A stretch of 47,430 nucleotides of DNA from CAZUGO01 sp964619935 (GTDB taxonomy: Bacteria; Planctomycetota; Phycisphaerae; UBA1845; CAIVHJ01), in NCBI GenBank assembly GCA_964619935.1, contig CAZUGO010000087.1, forward strand, positions 1-47,430. The letters are read 5' to 3'. The position numbers were made by a program, and so were the translations under genes. Under the pieces are notes generated by a model. It was not told where the DNA came from, searched no databases, and saw only the letters and a program-made list of their open reading frames with translations. Of the stretch, positions 1 through 7,880 are shown in pieces. Numbering within the stretch: the stretch's first letter is position 1; every line of letters begins with the position of its first letter.

Positions 1-281
1 AACCCGCGGTGGCTTCATCAGACATTCTCCCTCCATCAGAACCGATACGTTGCCCTGCAGGGCAATCCGCCCTGGAAATGATAGCACAGCGGGGCTCGGG
101 TTTTCGACGAGATCCGCTCGACGGCGTCGCACGTCCGCTAAGCCTTGGCGAACGGGTTCTCGGACTTCGCCGCCCTCGTTCGTTGGTTCAACACCGGCTG
201 CCGCAAGCCAAGGATCAGCGGGGAGGTCCAGGCGAGCGACCCTTGGTGAATTCCCGGAAGGGGGTTCCGGCGGAACCGGTG

Positions 282-1484
282 CTACGGGTCGGGCGCGCGG
301 CGCTGCAGCCCCCAGCCGAGACGCCGCCGCATGACGGCGCTGAGCGGGGTCTTGAGTGGATTGCCGGGCGGTGTGGGGGACGGTCGTTCGCGTTGGAACA
401 TGGCCTCCCAGAACCCGGTGGGCGGTTGAACGGTCTGGAGCAGCCGCCGGATGGCCGACCCCAAGGCTCCGGCGCTGGCGAATCGTCGGCGGGGTTCTCC
501 GGCCAAGGCGCAGGACAGGATCTGTTGCAGGCCGTAGCGGAACTCCGCGGTGCGCTTCTTCAGGTTCAGGTTCACGCCGACCTCGGCCACGGCAGCCGCC
601 AGTCCCGGGCCGCCCGGCTGCGGCAGGGTGCCGGTCAGGACTTCGTGAAGCAACAGCCCCAGGGTGTAGACGTCGGATCGCGGGGTGATGCGTTCGACCC
701 GGCCAGCCCGTTGCTCGGGGCTGGCGTACTTGCGCGTGCCCACAAAGCGGTCGCGCTCATTGGGCAGCAGGGTGGACTGGAAGTCGACCACGCGGGCGAT
801 GCCGAAGTCTAGAATCTTGGGTTGGGAATGCGCATCGACCAGAATGTTCTGCGGTTTCAGATCACGATGGATCACACCGCGGTCGTGGGCATAGTCAACG
901 GCGTCGCACACCCGGGCGAACAATTCCAGTTGTTGAGCCGTGCCCAGCCGCCGGGCATGGCAGGTCAGCGGTTCGCCGGTGACATATTCCATCACGAAGT
1001 ACGGCCAGGGGCGTTCGGCGATCACCACGTCATCGGCGTAATTCATGCCGGCGATGCCCGGGTGATGCAGATTGCGCAACACCTCCACCTCGAAGGCGAA
1101 GCGGCGCAGCCACTCGGGTGCCGCTGAGGCCCGTCGCAGCAGCTTGATGGCCACGGAATGGCCCATCCGGACATGCACGCCGTGGCAGACCACCCCCATG
1201 CCTCCGCAGCCCAACACTTGAACAAGGCGGTATTCCTTGATGACGCGCGGTAATTGGATGGCCTGGGCCGGAGCATGCTGCCGAACCACGACCGGTCGGC
1301 TCGCGGAGCATTGCCGTTTCACCGTTCGCAGATAGCCGGGCAGCAGCGCGCGGGCTTCCTCCTGCAGTTCGGGATCGTCCGGGCACTGCCGTCGAATGAA
1401 CGAATCGCGCTGGGCGGGCTGGAGCCGCACGGCTTGTTCGAGAAGATCCTGGACCCGCAGATGAAACTCAGTACGGGCGGTCAC
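282..1484 (-). CDS. Hanks-type serine/threonine protein kinase
   Basis: A cytoplasmic Ser/Thr kinase of about 400 residues. The kinase domain starts near residue 84. It has a glycine loop LGCGGMGVV (91-99), the VAIK lysine (K114), the catalytic loop HRDLKPQN with D208, DFG at 226-228 and SPEQ near 255. Residues 1-80 form an N-terminal helical region like that of other planctomycete kinases. No transmembrane segment or sensor domain is visible after the kinase domain, so it is probably soluble. Its start overlaps the end of the upstream ECF sigma gene by 17 bases, which implies translational coupling. In planctomycetes, sigma factor and kinase pairs like this are thought to form one signalling module, with the kinase acting on or with the sigma factor; that role is inference. 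The substrate is unknown. Confidence 0.9.
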   Translation of the reverse strand: MTARTEFHLRVQDLLEQAVRLQPAQRDSFIRRQCPDDPELQEEARALLPGYLRTVKRQCSASRPVVVRQHAPAQAIQLPRVIKEYRLVQVLGCGGMGVVCHGVHVRMGHSVAIKLLRRASAAPEWLRRFAFEVEVLRNLHHPGIAGMNYADDVVIAERPWPYFVMEYVTGEPLTCHARRLGTAQQLELFARVCDAVDYAHDRGVIHRDLKPQNILVDAHSQPKILDFGIARVVDFQSTLLPNERDRFVGTRKYASPEQRAGRVERITPRSDVYTLGLLLHEVLTGTLPQPGGPGLAAAVAEVGVNLNLKKRTAEFRYGLQQILSCALAGEPRRRFASAGALGSAIRRLLQTVQPPTGFWEAMFQRERPSPTPPGNPLKTPLSAVMRRRLGWGLQRRAPDP

Positions 1485-2073
1485 AGTATCCCACCATGAC
1501 CCGGTTCAGCAGGGTCAGTGCATATCGAAAGTTCTTCTCGACGGTGGAAGCGCTGAGCCTCAGCGACCTCCCGATTTCGGCATGGGTGAGGCCCAGCAGC
1601 CAATGCAGCATGACAATGACGTACAGCCGGCGGCTTTCGGCCGCCAGGGCCTCGAGCGCATCGGCCAGGTCCATGTGCAACGCCGGGTCGGCCGCCTGTG
1701 CCGACACGTCGTCCATGGGAACCCGCCGCCAGATCCGCTGCTGAGGCGGGGCGTCCGACCGGGGCACCGCCGATTCCGAGCGGGCGCCGCCGCGCTTGAT
1801 GCTGCCGCGCTTGCGGAGGTGATCCGTGATGACCTGGGCGATCTTCCGTCGCATGATCGCCTGAAAGTGGGCCACGCTGTTCCAGCGGTCCTGGGGATTG
1901 CGAATGATGCACAGCAGGGCTTCGTTGACCACATCAGTGACTTGCAGCGTGAAGTCGGGCGGCTGCCGCCGGAGGTGGCGGCAGGCCATGTGGCGTAGTT
2001 CGTCGTAGGAACATTCGATGAGCGATTCGGTGGTCGGCGGGCAGGGCGTCGTGCTGTGGGGCGTGGTTCCCAT
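1468..2073 (-). CDS. ECF-family RNA polymerase sigma factor (planctomycete type)
   Basis: A 201-residue sigma-70-like factor. The region 2 helices lie at about residues 20-95 (DELRHMACRHLRR through AQVITDHLRKRG). Region 4 lies at about 135-195, with a helix-turn-helix LTHAEIGRSLRLSASTVEKN. The sequence matches the ECF_sigma70 family common in planctomycetes rather than the RpoE type. No anti-sigma factor gene is adjacent; a Ser/Thr kinase gene overlaps its 3' end, suggesting control by phosphorylation. The ATG start has only a distant GAGG upstream. The 450 bases upstream (2074-2524) contain no gene that I can support and should hold its promoter. Confidence 0.88.
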   Translation of the reverse strand: MGTTPHSTTPCPPTTESLIECSYDELRHMACRHLRRQPPDFTLQVTDVVNEALLCIIRNPQDRWNSVAHFQAIMRRKIAQVITDHLRKRGSIKRGGARSESAVPRSDAPPQQRIWRRVPMDDVSAQAADPALHMDLADALEALAAESRRLYVIVMLHWLLGLTHAEIGRSLRLSASTVEKNFRYALTLLNRVMVGYCDRPY

Positions 2074-2524
2074 CGGCCTGCGGGGACCTCTGAAGTCTTA
2101 TGTCTCCGGTTTCCGGCCTGGACTACGTATTCAGTCTTGCATTCTGCGAGTATCTGAAACGAGAGGACTCGCTGACGTACTCGGTGCTGTTCACGGTGAG
2201 GGGCACCAAACCGATGACCCCGGGCTGATCGGGTTTGACCCGAGGTTCGGGCGACGCGGTGTGCCACCGAACCGTCGGGCGCTCAGCGCTTCAGAAACAC
2301 AAAACGCTGCATGCCTTCGGTCAGCAAGCGCAATCTGACGGGTCGTCATCCTGCACTGCCGGGGCGGCGGTCTCAGTACCGCCGGCCGGTCCGGCCCGGA
2401 ACAGGGCGAGGGGGATTGCTGCAACGGTCAGGCTGCACAGGAACAATCTTGCGTTTTTCCCGGTCGGGTCCTCCAGCGTGCGGCACTGTGGGGTCATATT
2501 CCGCAGGGGGCTACCCGCGGTTGT
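2074..2524. other. Intergenic stretch, no gene seen
   Basis: About 450 bases between the sigma factor start and the end of the downstream Hsp20 gene. The small open frames here have no recognisable motif and no good ribosome binding site. The promoter of the sigma-kinase operon should lie at its left end, but I could not point to a convincing -35/-10 pair. Confidence 0.5.
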
Positions 2525-2926
2525 CTAGGGGGTCTTGACCGGGATCTTCCGCGGGATGGCCCGGGCGGTCTTGGGCAGGCGCAGGGTCAGCACGCCCTCT
2601 TTGAGTTCGGCCTCGATCTTGCTCGCATCGACATCCTCGCCGACCTGGAATGCCCGGTAGAAATCACCGACGCCGTACTCGCGCAGGACGTAGTTCTGCT
2701 GCGGCTGCTGCCGCGGTCGTACCCGCCCGAAGAGGGTCAGTTCGCCGCGCTCATAGCGGATGTCCAGGTCGTTCGATGCGACACCGGGCAGGTCTGCCAT
2801 GAGCAAGAGTTCGTCGCCGCGCTCCACGATGTCGACACTGGGCATGAAGGTGCGGCCGGAGCGGGTGCGTTCGGCCCGCTGCAGCGCCGCGGTCTCTTTC
2901 TTCTCGATGTCTTTGTGATTGGCCAT
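2525..2926 (-). CDS. Small heat-shock protein (Hsp20/alpha-crystallin)
   Basis: A 133-residue cytoplasmic holdase chaperone. The N-terminal arm is short and charged. The alpha-crystallin domain spans about residues 28-125, opening with MPSVDIVERGDELLLMADLPGV and closing with LKEGVLTLRLPK, the hallmark G-V-L motif. It ends in a short basic tail with an I-P-V element that may act as the oligomerisation motif. It is preceded by GGGAGGCGACCTC before the ATG. It lies 48 bases downstream of a second Hsp20 gene on the same strand and is probably co-transcribed with it. The two paralogues differ clearly in sequence, so they may form mixed oligomers or divide roles; that is inference. Confidence 0.92.
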   Translation of the reverse strand: MANHKDIEKKETAALQRAERTRSGRTFMPSVDIVERGDELLLMADLPGVASNDLDIRYERGELTLFGRVRPRQQPQQNYVLREYGVGDFYRAFQVGEDVDASKIEAELKEGVLTLRLPKTARAIPRKIPVKTP

Positions 2927-2974
2927 GAGGTCGCCTCCCTGTGAGTGTCCGGATGCCAGCGTTGCCGCAGGGCA

Positions 2975-3409
2975 CTAGCCGGCCTTGACGGTGATCTGTT
3001 TGCGTTTCGCGGCCTCCGCCTTGGGCAGCCGCACGGTCAAGACGCCGTTGTCCAGCACCGCGTCGACCTGGTCGGCGTTGACATCGACCGGCAAGGTCAG
3101 CACGCGCATGAACTCGCCGATATGGCGCTCCTGCCGATGGTAGTTGAACTGGCCTTCCAGGGGTGCCCGGCGGCCCTTCACGGTCAACTCATTGCCCACC
3201 GTGAAGATCTCAAGGTTGTGCTTGGCCACTCCGGGCAGTTCCGCCTCGACGCAGAGGGCGTCGCCCGCGTCCCAGACGTTCATTGCCGGGAAGGCGGCCG
3301 CATAGACCGAGGGCCAACCCGATGGGGCCGCCCCGAAATGGTCGAACACGCGGTCCATCTCCCGTTTCAACTCCTCGAAACGGTTGGTGAAAGGAAATCC
3401 GTGAAGCAT
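2975..3409 (-). CDS. Small heat-shock protein (Hsp20/alpha-crystallin)
   Basis: A 144-residue Hsp20 chaperone. The N-terminal arm FEELKREMDRVFDHFG is typical of bacterial class A Hsp20 proteins. The alpha-crystallin domain runs from about residue 42 (FPAMNVWDAGDALCVEAELPGV) to 135 (LDNGVLTVRLPKAEAAK), ending in KQITVKAG with an ITV tail motif. The start is set by a strong AAGGAGGTGA ribosome binding site about 4 bases before the ATG. It is the first gene of a two-gene Hsp20 unit. Upstream there is only half of a CIRCE-like element, so the mode of heat regulation is not evident. Confidence 0.92.
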   Translation of the reverse strand: MLHGFPFTNRFEELKREMDRVFDHFGAAPSGWPSVYAAAFPAMNVWDAGDALCVEAELPGVAKHNLEIFTVGNELTVKGRRAPLEGQFNYHRQERHIGEFMRVLTLPVDVNADQVDAVLDNGVLTVRLPKAEAAKRKQITVKAG

Positions 3410-3680
3410 GGGTCACCTCCTTTACATCCTGCTGTTGTGCGGCCAACGCGGCCACATCAGACGCCAAGCACTCACCGTGCCACAAGGCCGGCGAACGACA
3501 GCAAACATAAGTGGGTCTTTTTCATTCGGTTAGGGAAACGGGTGTTCGGAGAGGGCGGCGTCCGGTCAGTCATTTTGGCAGGGCGCGACCGTCAGAAGGG
3601 TAGCGACCCGGGCGGTGAGCGGGTTCTCGGAACCGGAGCTGTGGTCACGAAGCGCCGGCAGCCGAGCGCCGGGTGTCGCC

Positions 3681-3869
3681 TCAATCGTCTTCTGACACGC
3701 TGTGCACGCGAATGTCGCCATCGGAGGACAGGGTTACTGTGATCACCTGGGGCCGGCAGCACACCGGGCAATCCTCCACATACGTCTGTGCACTGCCGGC
3801 GGCGACGTCGATGGGAATGACGATCCGCTCACCGCAGGCATCGCACACGTAGGAGGCTTCGGTGTCCAC
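3681..3869 (-). CDS. CPXCG-type cysteine-rich zinc-ribbon protein
   Basis: A 62-residue protein with two knuckles, YVCDAC near residue 9 and EDCPVCCRP near residue 33, separated by a short beta region. This is the pattern and length of the Cys_rich_CPXCG family, a widespread small zinc-binding family of unknown function. The usual fifth-position glycine of CPxCG is cysteine here (CPVCC). The longer open frame upstream is rejected: the family begins at this point, and a GTG start with AGGAG six bases upstream fits. It is divergent from the peroxiredoxin-like selenoprotein gene across a 142-base intergenic region. Confidence 0.75.
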   Translation of the reverse strand: MDTEASYVCDACGERIVIPIDVAAGSAQTYVEDCPVCCRPQVITVTLSSDGDIRVHSVSEDD

Positions 3870-3959
3870 GAGGGCTCCTGGGGCTCGGGGTAACGCGACC
3901 CGCCCATTACAGCATGCGGGCGGCCCCCGGTTCAAGGGGCGATTACCGGCAAATGATCC

Positions 3960-3965
3960 TATAAT
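3960..3965 (+). promoter_or_regulatory. Perfect TATAAT -10 element upstream of the peroxiredoxin-like gene
   Basis: TATAAT lies 47 bases before the ATG at 4012 in a locally AT-rich stretch. No good -35 hexamer sits 16-18 bases upstream, so either an activator is used or the match is partly chance. Confidence 0.4.
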
Positions 3966-4011
3966 GAATTCGGTGGTCGCTGATTCGTGACGCCCGATTC
4001 CGGATGGACCC

Positions 4012-4827
4012 ATGCCCCACTCGGCAGATACTCCCGTTGGTCCGAGACGCCTCGCAATGGCAGTGCTCGGCTTGGCCCTGGTGCTCGGCAGTCCGTTGCT
4101 CTGGATGGCGACACTAGACAACAGCTTCTTGCGCCGCAGTGCCTTGTTGATGTGGGTGGCAATGGCAGCCGGTGGCGGGTTGGCCTTGCTGGCGGCCCGC
4201 CGGGATCGGCGCCGGCGGACGCGGTCCGTCGCGGTGCTTGCGGTGCTGTGGATCGCCATGGCCGTTCCGGGGTTCGTGGTGCTGACCCGACTGCCAGCGC
4301 CGTCAGATGTCGTTGGCCTCCGGCAAGTGGCCGACTTCACCCTGACGAACCACCAAGGACAGCCGGTGACGCTGAGCGACGTGACGGCTACCGGCCCGGC
4401 GCTGCTGGTGTTCTATCGCGGCTTCTGGTGAATGACCTGTCTTTCGGAACTCCGCGGGCTCGGAGCGATCACTGCTGATCTTCAGGCACTGGGCGTCCGC
4501 ACGCTGGCAATCAGCGTGGATCCACCGGCGCAATCTCGGCGCGTGGTCGAGCGCCAGCATCTGCCTTTTCCGATTCTCGCCGACGAACAGCGGCAGGTGA
4601 TTCGCGCCCTGGGCCTGCTGCACGCCGGCGGGGCTCCGAACGGCGACGACATCGCCCTGCCAGCCCTGATCCTGCTCGATCCCGGCGGACGGATCCGCTG
4701 GCGTTATGTGGCCGACCGCATCCAGAATCGGCTCGACGAGCAGCGGGTGCTGGTGACGATTCGTGAACAGTTGTACGGCCCGAACCCGCCGGCGGCGGCT
4801 GGACCGGCCGAAAGCAGTGGTCATTGA
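4012..4827 (+). CDS. Membrane-anchored peroxiredoxin-like selenoprotein (UxxC), UGA = Sec
   Basis: One gene of 271 residues read through an in-frame TGA at 4429-4431 (residue 140). Upstream of the TGA are three predicted membrane helices (about 13-33, 43-61, 72-92) and the start of an AhpC/TSA-like thioredoxin fold ending in FYRGFW. Downstream, in the same frame, it continues MTCLSEL and then LAISVDPP, LPFPILADE and LPALILLDPGG, all standard in this family. The usual motif is FYRGFWCPYC, so the TGA replaces the peroxidatic cysteine exactly and gives U140-x-x-C143. A hairpin follows the TGA at a suitable distance. Simple ORF calling gives two fragments of 139 and 131 residues, each lacking half of the domain. 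The predicted role is a thiol or selenol peroxidase or reductase at the membrane. It is probably co-transcribed with the protease-PDZ-thioredoxin gene 89 bases downstream. A stop or frameshift pseudogene is less likely, because both halves are intact and a Sec-containing selD occurs in the same window. Confidence 0.85.
4432..4465 (+). promoter_or_regulatory. Putative bacterial SECIS element after the UGA at 4429
   Basis: Within the coding sequence just after the TGA, CTCCG (4450-4454) pairs with CGGAG (4461-4465) around a six-base loop CGGGCT. The loop begins 23 bases after the UGA and has G at its second position, matching the general rule for bacterial SECIS elements (short stem, G in the first loop positions, loop about 16-37 bases from UGA). 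The stem is short, so folding alone is weak evidence; the call rests on its position. Confidence 0.6.
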
Positions 4828-4916
4828 TCGCGGCGGTCGATATAACCGAAATGTCAGGATCGCCGAGCCGCCCACCTGGCGGAAAGCGGTCGGCACGATC
4901 CAGGAGAGAATCTTCG

Positions 4917-7370
4917 ATGCGCTTTGCACTTGCGAATCATCCATCCTGGTGCCGCCGCACGCGTGCGGCAGGCGCCTGGTGCTGCGCTGTGCTGCTCGGC
5001 GGTGCCGTCGCGGCGGCCGGGGGCGCCTCGTTGACTTTGCCCATCGGGCCACGGCCGCCACGATGTGAGGCATTGCTGATCAACGGCGGCGGGCGGCCGA
5101 GGATCAACTACCAGTCGCACTTGTTGCACATCATTCAACTCCATGCCCTGCTCCGCGATCTGGGGATGGCGCCCGGGCGCGTCACGGTGTTCAACGCCGA
5201 CGGGGACGATCCCGGCGCGGATCTGGCGGTCCGAGAGGTTCAGCGCGAGCCGGACTTCTGGTTGATTCAAGGAACCCGGCTGGAGCAGCACTTGCGCCCG
5301 CAACTGCGTTATCGCAGTTCGGTCATCCCCGATGTGGTGCTGCGGCCGGCGACCCCTGAGGCCCTTCAGGCCTGGTTCGAAGCGGCGGCGGAGCGCCTGC
5401 GGCCGGGCGATACCATCCTGCTGTACGTCACCGACCATGGCGATAAGAATGAGGAAGATACGGCCAACAACACCGTTGTGCTGTGGGGCAGCGATGCGTC
5501 GCTGTCGGTTGATGGTCTGCGGCAGATGCTGTCGCTGATCGATCCCGGGGTGCGCGTGGTGATGTTGATGTCCCAATGCTACTCGGGGGCCTTTGCCAAC
5601 CTGATGTACCACGAAGACGCCGCCGTGCCCGGCAATGTCTGCGGCTATTTTGCGTCGACGGCGGATCGCCCGGCCTACGGCTGTTATCCGGAGAATCGCG
5701 ACAAGGACAATGTCGGTCATTCGTTCCGATTCATCGACGCCCTGCGGGCGGCGCCGCTGTTGGATGCGGCCCATGAGCGGGTGCTGGTCAGCGACCGGAC
5801 GCCCGATGTCCCATTGAAGACGTCGGTCCTGTACCTGGCCGACTGCCTGGAAGCGGCGGCCGCGGAGCAGGGCCTGGCCCGCCATGAGCTGATCGACCCG
5901 CTATTGCGCCAGGCCTGGCAGGACAAGGCCCGCTGGGAGCCGCAGATTCGGCTGCTGGATCGCATCGGGCAGGCGTTCGGATACTTCAGTCCACGATCGC
6001 TGTCGGAACTGGAGCAGCAAGCCACGTTGTTGCCGGACATCAGCGACAAGTTCAGTGTCTATCACCAGGCCTGGCAAGCGGCACTGGACTCGCTGGCCCG
6101 CGCCCACCTGGACCGTTTTCTGCTGGCCCGCCCCGAGTGGGAAGAGCGGCTGATCGAGGAGGTTCTGGCGGCGCTCGACGATACCCAACGGCCGGAACTG
6201 ACCCGCGCATTGGTGGCTGACCTGCGGGCGTACGAGGTGGAGGACCCGGGGACCGCCGAACGCTTGCAGGTGCTCAAGCAGAAGGCCGAGGCGGCCCAGG
6301 CAGCACGCTATCGCATGCAGGTCCGCCTGGGTGTGGTGCAGCGCATGGAAATGGTCCTGACTGACATTGCGGGCCAGGTGTTTCTGGAGACCCAGGGCAC
6401 GCCGGCTCAGCGCGACGCCTACCAGTCGTTACTGCACTGCGAGGCGCTGAGCCTGGGGTCGGCCACTGGCGGCGGGCCGCTGCTGACCCGGGCGGAGCCG
6501 TTCCCGTCGTATGAAGAGGAGTTGGCCCTGGCCGACGCCGTTCTGCCCGGGTGGATGGGCATCCGCTTCCGGCCGGCGCCCGAGGTGCGGCGGGCAGAGT
6601 TTGGTCTGCCCGACGGGGCGGTGTCCATCGTGGTGGTCTATCCCGACTCCGCGGCTTCGGCGGCGGGACTGGAGGTCGGGGACATCATCGCCGGCCCGCC
6701 GGACGCGCCGTTCGACGAGCGCGATCGCATCCGTGAATGGGTCATGACCGCACCGATCGGGGTGCCGCAGACCCTGCTCGTGCAGCGGGGGTCAGAACGC
6801 CTGCAGATCGAGCTGACCCCGCGGCCGTTCCCGTTGGCGTGGCCGGAACTGCCCGGCCCGCCGAAGGTCGGCGATCCCGCGCCGTCGCTCGAGCCGGTCG
6901 AAGCCTATCGCGGGACGGTGCCCGACGATCTGGCCCAGGGCGGTCCTTACCTGTTGTATTTCTGGGCGACCTGGTGTGCGCCGTGCAAGGCGGCGTTGCC
7001 GGAACTCGACGCCTTCGAACGACAGCGCCGCACCCAGGTGATTGCCATCACCGACGAACTACCGGCGCAGTTGGATTCGTTCTTCGCCAGGCACCAGGGC
7101 CCGTTTCCTGACGCGGTGGCCTGGGATGAACTCCGGCGATCGTTCTTGGCGTACGCGGTCAGCGGCACGCCGGGATTCGTGCTGGTGGGCGCTGATGGGA
7201 AGATCCAGCGCATCTGGACCGGATATCGACCTGCCGCCGGCCTGGCGATTCCCGGGTGGTCCTGGTCCGGCAGGCCAGCCACGACCGACCCGCCCGCGGC
7301 GTTGCGCCTCGAAGATGTGGGCAGCGAGTTTCCAGGGCTCTTGCCCGGCGGACCGCTGCCGCCGCCCTGA
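4917..7370 (+). CDS. Exported clan-CD (C13-like) cysteine protease - PDZ - thioredoxin fusion
   Basis: An 817-residue protein. The N-terminus is a long arginine-containing signal peptide (about 1-36), so it is exported. Residues 48-310 are a legumain/caspase-like peptidase. The catalytic histidine is in YVTDHGD (H174) and the cysteine in SQCYSGAF (C221), each after a hydrophobic beta strand as in clan CD. Residues 320-510 are helical with no recognised family. Residues 545-635 are a PDZ domain (PDSAASAAGLEVGDII). Residues 650-775 are a TlpA/ResA-like thioredoxin domain with YFWATWCAPCK (C687, C690) and a cis-proline in SGTPGF. The start at 4917 is preceded by CAGGAG; the frame extends further upstream but without a signal-like start. 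It lies 89 bases after the selenoprotein gene, probably in one operon. The domain order suggests a periplasmic quality-control or redox-regulated protease; that function is inference. Confidence 0.82.
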   Translation: MRFALANHPSWCRRTRAAGAWCCAVLLGGAVAAAGGASLTLPIGPRPPRCEALLINGGGRPRINYQSHLLHIIQLHALLRDLGMAPGRVTVFNADGDDPGADLAVREVQREPDFWLIQGTRLEQHLRPQLRYRSSVIPDVVLRPATPEALQAWFEAAAERLRPGDTILLYVTDHGDKNEEDTANNTVVLWGSDASLSVDGLRQMLSLIDPGVRVVMLMSQCYSGAFANLMYHEDAAVPGNVCGYFASTADRPAYGCYPENRDKDNVGHSFRFIDALRAAPLLDAAHERVLVSDRTPDVPLKTSVLYLADCLEAAAAEQGLARHELIDPLLRQAWQDKARWEPQIRLLDRIGQAFGYFSPRSLSELEQQATLLPDISDKFSVYHQAWQAALDSLARAHLDRFLLARPEWEERLIEEVLAALDDTQRPELTRALVADLRAYEVEDPGTAERLQVLKQKAEAAQAARYRMQVRLGVVQRMEMVLTDIAGQVFLETQGTPAQRDAYQSLLHCEALSLGSATGGGPLLTRAEPFPSYEEELALADAVLPGWMGIRFRPAPEVRRAEFGLPDGAVSIVVVYPDSAASAAGLEVGDIIAGPPDAPFDERDRIREWVMTAPIGVPQTLLVQRGSERLQIELTPRPFPLAWPELPGPPKVGDPAPSLEPVEAYRGTVPDDLAQGGPYLLYFWATWCAPCKAALPELDAFERQRRTQVIAITDELPAQLDSFFARHQGPFPDAVAWDELRRSFLAYAVSGTPGFVLVGADGKIQRIWTGYRPAAGLAIPGWSWSGRPATTDPPAALRLEDVGSEFPGLLPGGPLPPP

Positions 7371-7421
7371 TGTCAGGCCGGAACGGGTGCGCGACGGGCG
7401 GAGTCGCTGGTCATAAACAGG

Positions 7422-7459
7422 CTGCCGGCAGCGCCCTGGGTCGGGAGCGCTGCCGGCAG
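7422..7459. terminator. Bidirectional hairpin terminator between convergent genes
   Basis: CTGCCGGCAGCGC (7422-7434) and GCGCTGCCGGCAG (7447-7459) form a perfect 13-bp stem with a 12-base loop, between the protease fusion and the convergent histone gene. There is no U-tract on either strand. Confidence 0.65.
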
Positions 7460-7493
7460 AATTCCGAACACACGCGGCGCGGAACGCCACCAC

Positions 7494-7736
7494 TCAGTTT
7501 GACAGAAAGTCGTGGCTGCGAACCGTCTTTCGGCCGTTGGACTTGGCCCGCTTGGCGGCCTGGTCGATGTACCAGTAGACGATATCGTTCAGGCCTTCGA
7601 GCGCGTCGCCGGCAACGTTGACGTTGTATTGCTTGAGGGCGTTCTTGGCCTTGCTCCCGACCAGCAGCATTTCCGTTTTCTTGGCCGACGATTTCTTGGA
7701 ACCCTTGGTCTTCTTCTTTGCCTTCTTCTTGGCCAC
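7494..7736 (-). CDS. Bacterial histone (histone-fold protein) with lysine-rich N-terminal tail
   Basis: An 80-residue protein. Residues 1-22 are a Lys/Ser/Thr tail (MAKKKAKKKTKGSKKSSAKK). Residues 23-80 look like a single histone fold: a short helix 1 (VGSKAKNALKQ), loop 1 (YNVNVAG), a long helix 2 (DALEGLNDIVYWYIDQAAKR and onward to about residue 69), loop 2 with the signature GRKTVRSHD, and a short helix 3. The G-R-K-T-V-x-x-x-D loop is the conserved DNA-contact and pairing region of archaeal and bacterial histones, including the Bdellovibrio and Leptospira types. The GTG start is fixed by AGGAGGT five bases upstream; an in-frame extension to 7784 has no such site. The gene stands alone, with its own promoter and a shared hairpin after it. 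It probably binds DNA as a dimer and helps organise the chromosome. The tail resembles eukaryotic histone tails only in composition. Confidence 0.85.
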   Translation of the reverse strand: MAKKKAKKKTKGSKKSSAKKTEMLLVGSKAKNALKQYNVNVAGDALEGLNDIVYWYIDQAAKRAKSNGRKTVRSHDFLSN

Positions 7737-7785
7737 CGCATACCTCCTTGATTTCAATGGTTTAGGTGGTGATTGTCCGGGCACT

Positions 7786-7813
7786 AGTATCGTGGGATTT
7801 CCAAGGTCGTCAA
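7786..7813 (-). promoter_or_regulatory. Putative sigma-70-type promoter of the histone gene
   Basis: On the minus strand, TTGACG (7813-7808), a 16-base spacer, then GATACT (7791-7786). Transcription would start near 7779, leaving a leader of about 43 bases that contains the AGGAGGT site before the GTG start at 7736. Confidence 0.5.
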
Positions 7814-7880
7814 GGGGTAATCGGCCTTCAAATGGGCGATCCGTGGGCGAACGGAGGGGTTTTCAGGGCACGGGTCAGAT

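Noticed and set aside
9..812. 267-residue plus-strand frame at the left edge
   Set aside because: Lies opposite the kinase gene, has a composition like that of a shadow frame, and shows no motif or ribosome binding site.
3420..3500. CIRCE heat-shock element upstream of the Hsp20 genes
   Set aside because: Only a half-site resembling AAGCACTC is present; the inverted half at nine bases is missing.
4429..4432. Two separate genes or a nonsense-mutated peroxiredoxin
   Set aside because: Both halves are intact and in the same frame, the TGA replaces exactly the catalytic residue, a hairpin follows, and selD shows the same feature. Sequencing error cannot be excluded without reads.
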